64,000 nt of DNA from Oleispirillum sp965228165 (lineage in GTDB: Bacteria > Pseudomonadota > Alphaproteobacteria > Rhodospirillales > Rhodospirillaceae), in the NCBI GenBank assembly GCA_965228165.1, contig CBDDHB010000002.1, positions 248,001 through 312,000 on the forward strand, read 5' to 3'. A program made the translations under genes and the position numbers. Each line of letters starts with the position of its first letter. The first letter of the stretch is position 1. Under the pieces are notes generated by a model. That model saw only the letters and a program-made list of their open reading frames with translations. It had not been told where the DNA came from and did not search any database. Of the stretch, positions 48,642 to 57,168 are shown piece by piece.

Positions 48642-49558
48642 CTACTTGGCGATGCCCAGGGATTGCGGCGTTGCCCGTTCCTTGTCCGCCTGGGCGATGT
48701 TGTCGCGCAGAAGCACGATGCTGATGCGGCGGTTCTGCGGACTGTTGAGGTTGTCGGTGACCAGGGGGTCGGTGTCGGCGCGCCCGACGACGCGTTGCAC
48801 CTGCTTCTCAGGGAAGCCCATTTCGACCAGCGCCCGGCGCGACGCCAGGGCGCGGTCGGCGGACAGCTCCCAGTTGCCGTAGCCGCTGGGATCGGCATAT
48901 CTGGTCGAATCGGTATGCCCGGCGATCGCCACCTTTTTCGGCAGATCCTTGATCGCCGTGGCGACCAGACCCAGCAATTTCCGCATGTTAGGGTCCATCC
49001 GGCTGGAACCGGAAGGGAACATCGCGGTGCCGTCCTGATCGACGATCTGGATGCGCAGGCCCTCGGGAGTGTTGTCGATCTGTAGGTTGTTCGTCAGCGC
49101 CTTGAGTTCGGGCATGCCTCCGACCGCGTTCCGGATCGCCTCGGCGGTCTGTTCGAACTGCTGCTGTTCCTTTTCCTCCTGGACCTTCTTCAGCGCGTCC
49201 TCGTTCAGATCCTCCGGGCTTTCGGTTTCGCCGTTGTTGAAGGTCGGCGGCGGCAGATTGGGGTTGAAGGCGGCGCTGCTGCTGTTGCTGGAGAGCACGC
49301 CCTCGCCGATCACCTTGCCGCCCAGCATGCCGCCCGCGCCGCTTTGGCTCAGCGACGCAGTGGTCGGCGCGAAATAGTCGGCGATGCCGTTCAGCTGCTG
49401 TTCGCTCATCGAGTTGAACAGCCACATCAAGAGGAAGAAGGCCATCATCGCGGTCATGAAATCGGCGTAGGCGATTTTCCACGCGCCGCCGTGATGGCCG
49501 TGTCCGCCCTTCTCTTGATGACCTTCTTGATGATCGGTTTCTTGCCGTCTTCCGCCAT
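48642..49558 (-). pseudogene. motB: Flagellar stator protein MotB, frameshifted near the N-terminus
   Basis: Stator subunit coupling ion flow to rotor rotation. ATG 49558 opens MAEDGKKPIIKKVIK, then the frame breaks at TCTCT (49511-49515). Removing two bases restores KKGGHGHHGGAWKIAYADFM, which carries the ion-binding Asp before the single membrane span (TAMMAFFLLMWLF). The rest is intact to 48642: a plug region, a Gln/Glu-rich coil and the OmpA-like peptidoglycan-binding domain with AGHTDS. Total about 304 residues. The downstream frame also has an ATG at 49457, but starting there would drop the ion-binding Asp. Confidence 0.88.
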
Positions 49559-49606
49559 GCGGGCCTCGATGCCTTCCACGCCGCCGACGCGGCGCGGTTT
49601 ACGGGG

Positions 49607-50473
49607 TTACGACGCCTCGGACCCGGCGTTGCTGACCGCTTCCTCGACCTCCTGGAAGCTGGGCCGGACGTGGGGCGGCAGAATCTTGCGCGCGAACTCC
49701 ACCGACACCTGCGGCGCATAGCCCTGCATGTGAGCGAGGATGGCGGTGCGCATGCATTTCAGGTACTCGGTTTCGCTGCCATAGGTGATTTCCAGGGCGC
49801 GACCGATCGGGCCGACGAAGCCATAGGAGATCAGCACGCCGGCGAAGGTTCCGACCAGCGCGCCGCCGATCAGGTGGCCCAGAACTTCCGGCGGTTCGGA
49901 AATCGACCCCATGGTGTGAATCACCCCCAGCACCGCCGCGACGATGCCGAGCGCCGGGGTGGCGTCGGCGACGTTGGTGATCGCGCTCGAGACCTGGGTC
50001 AACTCGTGGTGGTGCGCCTCGATCTCCGCCTCGATGATGGTTTCCACCTCGTTGGCGTTGTTGGTGCCGAGGGTGAGCAGGCGCAGATAGTCGCAGAGGA
50101 AGGCCAGCGCGTGATGGTCCTTGGAAAACGTCGGATAGGCGGAAAAGATCGGGCTTTCCTCGGGCTTTTCGACGTGGCTTTCCAGCGCCAGATCGCCCTT
50201 GGTCTTGGCGAGGCGGAAGATCTGGTAGAGCATGCACAGGGTTTCGAGGTAGGTCTTCTTGCTGTGGCGGGAGCCCTTGAACAGGGTTCCGAAGCTTTTC
50301 GCCGTGCCGGCGATCACGCTTTTCGGGTTGCCGACGAAAAAGGAACCGATCGCCGCGCCGAAGATGATGATGAATTCGGAAGGCTGGTTGAGAACGCTCA
50401 GGTGCCCACCGACCATCATATAGCCGCCGAGCACGCACCCAATCACCGTCACGAAACCAATGATGACGAACAT
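49607..50473 (-). CDS. motA: Flagellar motor stator protein MotA
   Basis: 288 residues with four membrane spans (two near the N-terminus, FVIIGFVTVIGCVLGGYMMV and EFIIIFGAAIGSFFVG; two later, PALGIVAAVLGVIHTMG and GTFAGVLISYGFVGP) and the cytoplasmic loop carrying charged residues that contact FliG. The conserved Pro-containing DATPALGIVAAVLG motif is present. ATG 50473 follows CTGAGGGAAAAG. 48 bp upstream of motB. Together they show the organism is built for flagellar motility. Confidence 0.95.
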   Translation of the reverse strand: MFVIIGFVTVIGCVLGGYMMVGGHLSVLNQPSEFIIIFGAAIGSFFVGNPKSVIAGTAKSFGTLFKGSRHSKKTYLETLCMLYQIFRLAKTKGDLALESHVEKPEESPIFSAYPTFSKDHHALAFLCDYLRLLTLGTNNANEVETIIEAEIEAHHHELTQVSSAITNVADATPALGIVAAVLGVIHTMGSISEPPEVLGHLIGGALVGTFAGVLISYGFVGPIGRALEITYGSETEYLKCMRTAILAHMQGYAPQVSVEFARKILPPHVRPSFQEVEEAVSNAGSEAS

Positions 50474-50686
50474 CTTTTCCCTCAGACCCCGGCCCGGACG
50501 GCACTCCACCGAGCCGAGCGACACGTACGTTTATCGCCAACTGCGCTTGGGCAAGTCAAGATAATGGACGAAAACCCGATCAATTCCCTTGAGATCGTTG
50601 CAAGATTAGCAGGTGCAAGGGAAAGGGGGAGCGAAAAACGCCGCCGCCGGTGGAAAAAACGTCCACAGGGAAGGCGAGGGGGCGGG

Positions 50687-51922
50687 TCAGTTCTCCTTCT
50701 GCGCGCTAGAGGAGGGGATGCGGGCGGGAAATCCCGCGTCGTCCAGGCTTTTCACCAGGCGCGCCACATGGTCGAATCCCATGCTTTCGATCAGGACGTC
50801 GAGTTCGGTCATCTTCACCGAGACGTCGAGGAACAGGCGCTGGTGGTGAACCTCGACGATGTTGGCGCCGGCGGCGCCGATCACTTCGGCGACCCGCGCC
50901 AAGCTTCCCGGCTGGTCGGGGATGCCGATGCGCAGGCGGGCGAGGCGGCCTTCCCGCGCCAGGCCGCGCATCAGAATGGTGGCCAGGACCGCTGGATCGA
51001 TGTTGCCGCCGGAGACCACCAGGACCACGGTCTTTCCGGCGAAACGGGCATGGTTTTGCAGCAGGGCGGCGACCGGCGCCGCGCCCGCGCCCTCGGCGAT
51101 CGTCTTGTGGGCGGAGAACAGCATCTCCACGCCCTGTTCGATCGCCGCCTCGTTGACCGTGTGGATGTCGCGGACCAGGGCCTCGCAGATCGACCGGGTC
51201 AGCTTGCCGGGTTTCTTCACCGCGATGCCTTCGGCCAGGGTGTGGCCGCCGATGGCGCCGCCGAAGCCGGAGATCGCGCCGCTCATCGCCGCGTAGGTAT
51301 AGGCCTGCACGCCATCGATGATGACGTCGGGGCGTTGCGTCGCGATCGCCGTGGCGATGCCGGCGATCAGGCCGCCGCCGCCGATCGGGGCGATCACCGC
51401 ATCGACCTCGGGGCAGTCTTCCAGGATTTCCAGGCCGATGGTGCCCTGGCCGGAGATCACCAGCGGATCGTCGAAGGGATGGACCAGGGTCAGGCCCTTT
51501 TCCGTGGCGTGGGCGAGGGCGAATTCCTCGGCCTCGCTGTAGCTTTCGCCGGAACGCAGCACCGTCGCGCCCAGCGCTTCGGTGCGCTGGATCTTGGTCA
51601 TCGGGGTGCCCACCGGCATCACGATGGTGGCGGGGATGCCTAGCTTTCCGGCATGCCAGGCGACGCCCTGCGCGTGATTTCCGGCGGACACCGCGATCAC
51701 CCCGGCGCGGCGCGCCTCCGGCGGCAGGCTGACCAGCTTGATCAGCGCGCCGCGCGCCTTGAAGGCGCCGGTGAGTTGCAGGTTCTCGAGCTTCAGGCGG
51801 ACGTCAACGCCGGTCATCTCGGAGAGGGTCGGGGCGGCGACCAGCGGGGTGCGCACCACATGGCCCCGCAGCATCTGCTGCGCCTGCCGGATGGTGTCGA
51901 GGGTGACCGGGCGGGCCGTCAT
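50687..51922 (-). CDS. ilvA: Threonine ammonia-lyase with ACT domain
   Basis: PLP enzyme converting threonine to 2-oxobutyrate and ammonia. 411 residues: the PLP lysine in LTGAFKARGA near residue 57, the glycine loop AVSAGNHAQGVA, PIGGGGLIAG, and the serine region VVSGGNID; then a C-terminal ACT domain (about 335-405, RIGIPDQPGSLARVAEV), as in the 400-residue class. Whether biosynthetic or catabolic is undecided. ATG 51922 overlaps the hemB stop by four bases. Confidence 0.92.
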   Translation of the reverse strand: MTARPVTLDTIRQAQQMLRGHVVRTPLVAAPTLSEMTGVDVRLKLENLQLTGAFKARGALIKLVSLPPEARRAGVIAVSAGNHAQGVAWHAGKLGIPATIVMPVGTPMTKIQRTEALGATVLRSGESYSEAEEFALAHATEKGLTLVHPFDDPLVISGQGTIGLEILEDCPEVDAVIAPIGGGGLIAGIATAIATQRPDVIIDGVQAYTYAAMSGAISGFGGAIGGHTLAEGIAVKKPGKLTRSICEALVRDIHTVNEAAIEQGVEMLFSAHKTIAEGAGAAPVAALLQNHARFAGKTVVLVVSGGNIDPAVLATILMRGLAREGRLARLRIGIPDQPGSLARVAEVIGAAGANIVEVHHQRLFLDVSVKMTELDVLIESMGFDHVARLVKSLDDAGFPARIPSSSAQKEN

Positions 51923-52938
51923 GGATGCGGGTCCGCCTGGTTCAGCCAGGCCGCCGCCTCGCAGGCGAAGTAGGTGATGATCGCATCCGCCCCGGCGCGG
52001 CGGAACGCCATCAGGCTTTCCAGAACGATCTTGCGATAGTCGAAGCACCCGGCGTCGGCGGCGACCCGCAGCATCGCGTATTCGCCGCTGACCTGATAGC
52101 TGACGGTGGGCAGGCCGAAGGTTTCCTTGACCCGGTGCAGCACGTCCAGATAGGGCATGCCCGGCTTCACCATCACCATGTCGGCGCCCTCGGCGATGTC
52201 GAGGGCCACCTCGCGCAGGGCTTCGTCGGCGTTGGCGGGGTCCATCTGATAGGTCTTCTTGTCGCCCTTGAGCGCGCCGCCCGAGCCTACCGCGTCGCGG
52301 AACGGCCCATAGAAGGCCGAAGCGTACTTGGCGGCATACGACAGGATGCCGACGTCGATGAATCCGGCGGCGTCGAGGGCCTCGCGGATGGCGCGCACCC
52401 GACCGTCCATCATGTCCGACGGCGCGACGATGTCGCATCCGGCCTGCGCCTGCACCAGGGCCTGGCGGACCAGCATATCGACGCTTTCGCCGTTGACCAC
52501 ATAGCCGTCGCGGACGATGCCATCGTGGCCGTCGCTGTTGAAGGGGTCGAGCGCGACGTCGCAGATCACCCCGATGTCGGGGTGCGCCGCCTTGATCGCG
52601 CGGACCGCGCGGCAGACCAGATTGTCGGGGTTGGCGGCCTCGCGCGCGTCGGGGGTTTTCAGTGCCGGATCGATCGAAGGGAACAGGCAGACCGCCGGGA
52701 TGCCTAGGGCCTTGGCGCGACCGACCGCCGCGACCGCGCCCGCGACGTCGTGGCGCGTCACCCCCGGCATGGTGGGGATTTCGACGCAGTCTTCCGCCCG
52801 GTCGCAGACGAACAGCGGCCAGATCAGGTCGGCGGGGGAAAGGGTGTGTTCGGAAACCAGACGCCGCAGCCAGTCGTGGCGTCGGTTGCGGCGCATCCGG
52901 GTGAGCGGGAAGCCCCCCGAAACCGATCCTGGGGTCAT
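51919..52938 (-). CDS. hemB: Delta-aminolevulinic acid dehydratase (porphobilinogen synthase)
   Basis: Condenses two 5-aminolevulinates to porphobilinogen in tetrapyrrole synthesis. 339 residues. The metal region reads DVALDPFNSDGHDG, with aspartates in place of the zinc-binding cysteines of the E. coli/yeast type, so the magnesium-dependent form is expected. Catalytic lysines are in YAAKYASAFYGPFRDA and MVMVKPGMPYLD. Four-base overlaps with metY upstream and ilvA downstream. Confidence 0.95.
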   Translation of the reverse strand: MTPGSVSGGFPLTRMRRNRRHDWLRRLVSEHTLSPADLIWPLFVCDRAEDCVEIPTMPGVTRHDVAGAVAAVGRAKALGIPAVCLFPSIDPALKTPDAREAANPDNLVCRAVRAIKAAHPDIGVICDVALDPFNSDGHDGIVRDGYVVNGESVDMLVRQALVQAQAGCDIVAPSDMMDGRVRAIREALDAAGFIDVGILSYAAKYASAFYGPFRDAVGSGGALKGDKKTYQMDPANADEALREVALDIAEGADMVMVKPGMPYLDVLHRVKETFGLPTVSYQVSGEYAMLRVAADAGCFDYRKIVLESLMAFRRAGADAIITYFACEAAAWLNQADPHP

Positions 52939-54227
52939 GCTTTCTCCAACGCGTGTTCGAGATCGGCGAGAATATCGTCAATGTGTTCGATGCCGATCGA
53001 CAAGCGTACATAACCTTCGGTCACGCCGGTGGCAAGCTGCTCCTCGGCGGAAAGCTGGGAATGGGTGGTGGTCGCCGGATGAATCGCCAGGCTGCGGGCG
53101 TCGCCGATATTGGCGACGTGATAGAACAGTTGCAGCGCGTCGATGAAGGCGCGTCCGGATTCGCGGCCGCCCTTCAGTTCGAATCCCAACAGGGCGCCCT
53201 GGCCGCCGTTCAGGTATTTGTCGGCGCGGGCGCGGGCCGCGCCGGTTTGCAGGCTGGGGTGGATCACCGTGGCCACCTTCGGATGCCTGGACAGGTATTC
53301 CGCCACCTTGACCGCGTTGTCGCAGTGGGCGCGCATGCGCAGGGGCAGGGTCTCCAGCCCCTGGATGTGCAGGAAGGCGTTGAACGGCGTGGTCGCCGCG
53401 CCAAGGTCGCGCAGCAGGGTGACGCGCATTTTCAGGATATAGGCGATCGGTCCCAGGGGCTTCGCCGCTTGCGTCCAGATCGCGCCGTGATAGCTGGGAT
53501 CGGGTTGGGTGAGCAGGGGGAAGCGATCGGGATGCGCCGCCCAGTCGAAGTTGCCGCCGTCCACCACCAGTCCGCCGATCGCGGTGCCGTGGCCGCCGAT
53601 GTACTTGGTGCTGGAATAGATCACCACCGCCGCGCCGTGGTCGAGCGGACGGCTGATCACCGGCGCGGCGGTGTTGTCGACGATCAGGGGCACGCCCAGC
53701 CTGCGGCCGATCGCCGCGACCTCGCCGATCGGGAAGACCTGAAGCTTGGGGTTGGGCAGGGTCTCGGCGTACCAGGCGCGGGTCTTGTCGTCGGTGGCGC
53801 GGGCGAAGGCTTCCGGGTCCGCCGGATCGACGAAGCGGGCTTCGATTCCCATCTGCCTGAAGGTGTGGGCGAACAGGTTCCAGGTTCCGCCGTAGAGGTC
53901 GGTCGAGGTGACGAAGTTGTCGCCCGCCTGCGCGAGGTTGAGGATCGAAAAGGTCGATGCCGCCTGGCCGGAGGCCACCGCCAGCGCGGCGGCGCCGCCT
54001 TCCAGCGCCGCGACGCGCTTTTCCAGCACGTCGTGGGTGGGGTTCATCAGGCGGGTATAGATGTTGCCCAGTTCCTTCAGGGCGAACAGATTGGAGGCAT
54101 GTTCGGCGCTGTCGAACTGGTACGAGGTGGTCTGATAGATCGGTACGGCGACGGCGTTGGTGGCCGGATCCTTGCGGAAACCGCCATGCAGGACGATGGT
54201 CTGGGGGTGAAGGGGACGGCGGGTCAT
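52935..54227 (-). CDS. metY: O-acetylhomoserine sulfhydrylase family (MetY)
   Basis: PLP enzyme of the Cys/Met metabolism class, probably making homocysteine from O-acetylhomoserine and sulfide. 430 residues, longer than the gamma-synthases, as usual for MetY. Visible are YQTTSYQFDS, the ASGQAAS loop, and the PLP lysine in IYSSTKYIGGHG near residue 207. ATG 54227 has GGAGAATCC upstream. First of metY-hemB-ilvA. Confidence 0.9.
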   Translation of the reverse strand: MTRRPLHPQTIVLHGGFRKDPATNAVAVPIYQTTSYQFDSAEHASNLFALKELGNIYTRLMNPTHDVLEKRVAALEGGAAALAVASGQAASTFSILNLAQAGDNFVTSTDLYGGTWNLFAHTFRQMGIEARFVDPADPEAFARATDDKTRAWYAETLPNPKLQVFPIGEVAAIGRRLGVPLIVDNTAAPVISRPLDHGAAVVIYSSTKYIGGHGTAIGGLVVDGGNFDWAAHPDRFPLLTQPDPSYHGAIWTQAAKPLGPIAYILKMRVTLLRDLGAATTPFNAFLHIQGLETLPLRMRAHCDNAVKVAEYLSRHPKVATVIHPSLQTGAARARADKYLNGGQGALLGFELKGGRESGRAFIDALQLFYHVANIGDARSLAIHPATTTHSQLSAEEQLATGVTEGYVRLSIGIEHIDDILADLEHALEKA

Positions 54228-54417
54228 GGCGGGATTCTCCGAACGATTGATTTGTCGATATGGGCACGGCGCGGCGTGGGCGTCAACATAAAACATTCTT
54301 TGCTAGTAAAAATAGGTGTATAACATAAAATGATTGTGCAATTATCGCATTCCAAAAACTCGACCGGCTTGAGATAGTAAGGCCCTGCGCCGGAAATTAC
54401 ATGGGAAAGACGCGACG

Positions 54418-55504
54418 ATGCCCCAGTCCATGCTGTCCACCCCTCGCATCGAACGGCGGGGACGCCTGGGGGCGATCACCCTTAATCGCCCGGACGCGTG
54501 GCACGCCCTGAATCTGGCCGACGTCGAGGCGATCGACGCCGAGATCGCCGCCTGGGAGGGCGAGGCGGAGGTGGATGCGATTCTGCTGCGCGCCGACGGT
54601 CGCGGTTATTGCGCGGGGGGGGGGCGACCTGCTTTCGATCTACGAGGCGCGGCTGCATGGGAAATCCGCCTACAGCCGTCGCTTTCAGGCGGCGAGAGAC
54701 CGACTGAGCCTGCGCATCGCGCGGTGCCGCAAGCCGGTGCTGTCGATTCTGGACGGGGTGGCGGTGGGCGGCGGTCCCGGCATCGTCCTGCTGCCCCGTT
54801 TCCGGATCGCCACCGAATCCTTCCGCCTGTCGGTCCCGGCGTGCGCCATCGGTCACGTTCCGGATGGCGGGGCGATCTGGGCGCTGTCGCGTCTGCCCGA
54901 GGGGTTGGGCGCGTATCTGGCCCTGACCGCCCGCGAGATCGGTCCCGGGGACGCTGCGGAGCTGGATCTGATCACCGATTACGTTCCCGCCGGAAGCCTG
55001 GATCGTTTGTTCCGGCGCCTGGACGAGACGGAAGATGCCTCGCCCGCCGCTCTCACCCGGATTCTGAAGGACTGCCGCGCCGATGTTCCGGCGCCGACGC
55101 TGCCGACGGAGGAGATTCGCCGAATTTTCGGCCAGTCGTCCCTGGAGCGCCTGTTGCAGGTTCTGGCGCAGGAGACGGGGGACTTCGCCAAGGAAGCACG
55201 CGACCTTCTGGCGCGCGGGTGTCCGGCCAGTCTGTGCGCGACCTTCGAGGGGTTGCGCCGGGGGCGCGAGATGGATGTCGAGACCTGCCTCGCCATGGAA
55301 GGCGTCGTGGCCGGACGCTTCCTGCGCCGCACCGACATTTACGAGGGGATTCGGGCGCTCCTGGTGGATCGCGGGCCGCCGCCGGTCTGGCTTCCCGGTT
55401 CGGTCGATTGCGTCGGCCGGGAAACCGTCGAGGCTTGTTTCGCTCCGCCGCCTGCCGAAAGCCCGGCGGGGTCGGAGGACGAAGATGGCGGAAGTTCTGT
55501 TTGA
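54418..55504 (+). pseudogene. Enoyl-CoA hydratase/3-hydroxyisobutyryl-CoA hydrolase family, frameshifted in a G10 tract
   Basis: Crotonase-fold protein. From ATG 54418: GAITLNRPDAWHALN, LLRADGRGYCAGG, then a run of ten G (54615-54624). A run of nine or six keeps the frame, giving GGDLLSIYEARLHGK, the oxyanion-hole region, and continues through ILDGVAVGGGPGIVL and IGHVPDGGAIWAL to 55504, about 361 residues, which matches the longer hydrolase subfamily (valine catabolism) rather than simple hydratases. A tract this long is itself mutable. Substrate assignment is family-level. Confidence 0.82.
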
Positions 55505-55682
55505 GTTCGTTCAGGTCGGCGCCAGCGTCAAGGTGATCGCGATCGACGCGGCCTCGGGGGTGGAGGTATCGATCGTCGGCAGCGCGCGTCTGACCCGATA
55601 CTCGTTGCAGCAGGCGGCGCTGCGGAAGCTGCGGTACATGCTGGAAAAGCGCCGGGGCGACGGGTCCGGCGGAACCGGCTGA
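55485..55682 (+). CDS. Small conserved alphaproteobacterial protein (DUF6898-like)
   Basis: 65 residues, all alpha/beta, no export signal: VLFEFVQVGASVKVIAIDAA, EVSIVGSA, then ALRKLRYMLEKRRG. I believe it belongs to DUF6898, recalled rather than searched; function unknown. ATG 55485 overlaps the end of the crotonase gene by 20 bases, indicating co-translation. Confidence 0.65.
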   Translation: MAEVLFEFVQVGASVKVIAIDAASGVEVSIVGSARLTRYSLQQAALRKLRYMLEKRRGDGSGGTG

Positions 55683-55709
55683 GGCGGCGCGCCTTTCGGC
55701 CTCGCCGCC
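55683..55709. terminator. Hairpin between convergent gene ends
   Basis: GGCGGCG (55683-55689) pairs with CGCCGCC (55703-55709); 13-base loop with an inner GCC/GGC pair. No T-tract, so termination is possible but not certain. Confidence 0.45.
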
Positions 55710-55760
55710 CCGGATGCCGATCCATGTCGTCGCGCGCCCCGGTGGGATATTCCGATGGCC

Positions 55761-56183
55761 TCAGGCCTTGGCCTTGCGGCCCAGTCCGATCTTCTTGGCG
55801 AATTCGGAGCGCTGCGAGGCGTAGTTCGGCGCGACGATCGGATAGTCGGCGGGCAGACCCCACTTCGCCTTGTATTCGTCGGGAGTCATCCCGTAATTGG
55901 TGCGCAGGTGGCGCTTCAGCATTTTCAGCTTCTTGCCGTCTTCCAGGCAGATCAGGAAGTCGGGCGTCACGGACTTCTTCACGGGAACGGCGGGTTTCGG
56001 CGCTTCCTCGCGCAGTTCCGCGGCGCCGCCGCTCAGGGAATCGAGCGTGCCGTACACGGAACGGATCACCTCGGTGATCTGCGCCGACGGCAGCGGGTTG
56101 TTGCTGACGTAGGCCGATACGATGTCCACCGCCATCTTCATCACGTCGTCTTTCTGCGGTTTTTCGTTGGACGTGCCGGACAT
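55761..56183 (-). CDS. mucR: MucR/Ros-family transcriptional regulator
   Basis: 140-residue zinc-finger regulator found in alphaproteobacteria that binds AT-rich DNA and controls exopolysaccharide, motility and cell-cycle genes. The conserved core FLICLEDGKKLKMLKRHLRTNYGMTPDEYKAKWGLPADYPIVAPNYA occupies about 80-125 (cited in parts). The first zinc-ligand pair of Ros is reduced to a single Cys in LICLEDG, as in many MucR homologues. ATG 56183 is chosen over 56201 for the GGAG upstream. It faces an AT-rich intergenic region, a typical auto-regulatory setting. Confidence 0.85.
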   Translation of the reverse strand: MSGTSNEKPQKDDVMKMAVDIVSAYVSNNPLPSAQITEVIRSVYGTLDSLSGGAAELREEAPKPAVPVKKSVTPDFLICLEDGKKLKMLKRHLRTNYGMTPDEYKAKWGLPADYPIVAPNYASQRSEFAKKIGLGRKAKA

Positions 56184-56652
56184 GATGCTTGAACTCCACA
56201 ACGTTGGAACGGGCGACGCGAAAAAATGTCATCGTTCCGAATAGGTGTCAATTGTATTTAGGGAGAATCAGAATATTCATCCTGTGTATCGAGTTTAGAA
56301 CGAAAATATTAGTCCGCCGACAAAGGGCTTCCATGCATCGGCGAAAGCCCTTGTTCAGCGGGAAACTTAAACGGGTGGTCGAGCCGGGTATGGCCGAATG
56401 CCGATTGTGCCCAAATATAAATCACCGGCCGTCGAGAATGAACCTTGGGTTTACGGATGATTGATTCGTCGCCCTCAAGTAGCTGTCTTGCCGCCGATTC
56501 GTCAGGGGGAGGGGTCCGCTGTGGGTTTTTCGCGCCGTTCTCTGGCATGGCGGCACAACATATGGTATTGAGATGCGGCGCGCCGATCATTCGTGGTGAA
56601 GATCGGACGTTTTTGCGTTCCCGATGGGGTGCCCGGCAAGGAGGATCGACAG
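56184..56652. other. AT-rich intergenic region between mucR and rpiB
   Basis: 469 bp with no convincing gene. Its left 250 bp is much richer in A/T than the rest of the window and holds a dyad AAGGGCTT/AAGCCCTT (56323-56330 with 56345-56352, 14-base loop). It is a likely MucR-bound promoter region. Nothing else is recognised. Confidence 0.5.
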
Positions 56653-57114
56653 GTGTCGCAACAGGTTCCGACAACCGATATTTCGGGGGTGGTGGCGCTG
56701 GCCTGCGATCACGGCGGCTTTGCCCTGAAGACGGTGCTGAAGGAAGCCCTGGCCGCGTCGGGGCGCGCCGTGCTGGACCTCGGCACCGATGATGCGGCCT
56801 CGGTCGATTATCCGGATTACGCCCACCTGATGGCCGATGCCTTGGACAAGGGTAAGGCCTCGTGCGGCGTGCTGATCTGCGGCACCGGCATCGGCATCAG
56901 CATCGCCGCCAACCGCCATCCCCATATCCGGGCCGCCCTGGTGCACGACGCCTTCGGCGCGCGGTTGGCGCGTCAGCACAACGACGCCAACGTGCTGGTT
57001 CTGGGCGGTCGCACCACCGGCGACGAGGTGGCGAAGGACTGCCTGCGGATATTTCTGGAAACCCCCTTCGAGGGCGGACGCCACCAGCGGCGCGTCGGTA
57101 AAATGAATCGCTAG
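56653..57114 (+). CDS. rpiB: Ribose-5-phosphate isomerase B
   Basis: Interconverts ribose 5-phosphate and ribulose 5-phosphate. 153 residues with ACDHGGFALK (Asp-His at the active site), the catalytic Cys in GVLICGTGIGISIAANR, and ARQHNDANVLVLGGR. The GTG start at 56653 is preferred because AAGGAGG lies at 56638-56644, although an in-frame GTG exists at 56593. 54 bp before glyA. Confidence 0.94.
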   Translation: MSQQVPTTDISGVVALACDHGGFALKTVLKEALAASGRAVLDLGTDDAASVDYPDYAHLMADALDKGKASCGVLICGTGIGISIAANRHPHIRAALVHDAFGARLARQHNDANVLVLGGRTTGDEVAKDCLRIFLETPFEGGRHQRRVGKMNR

Positions 57115-57168
57115 ATTTCCGCCCCGCCCATTGCGGCGCGGGCGCTTGACCAAGGAAAGGTGACACGG

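Noticed and set aside
49457..49559. motB starting at the internal ATG 49457
   Set aside because: That start would remove the ion-binding Asp and the basic N-terminus, which are fully present in the neighbouring frame just upstream.
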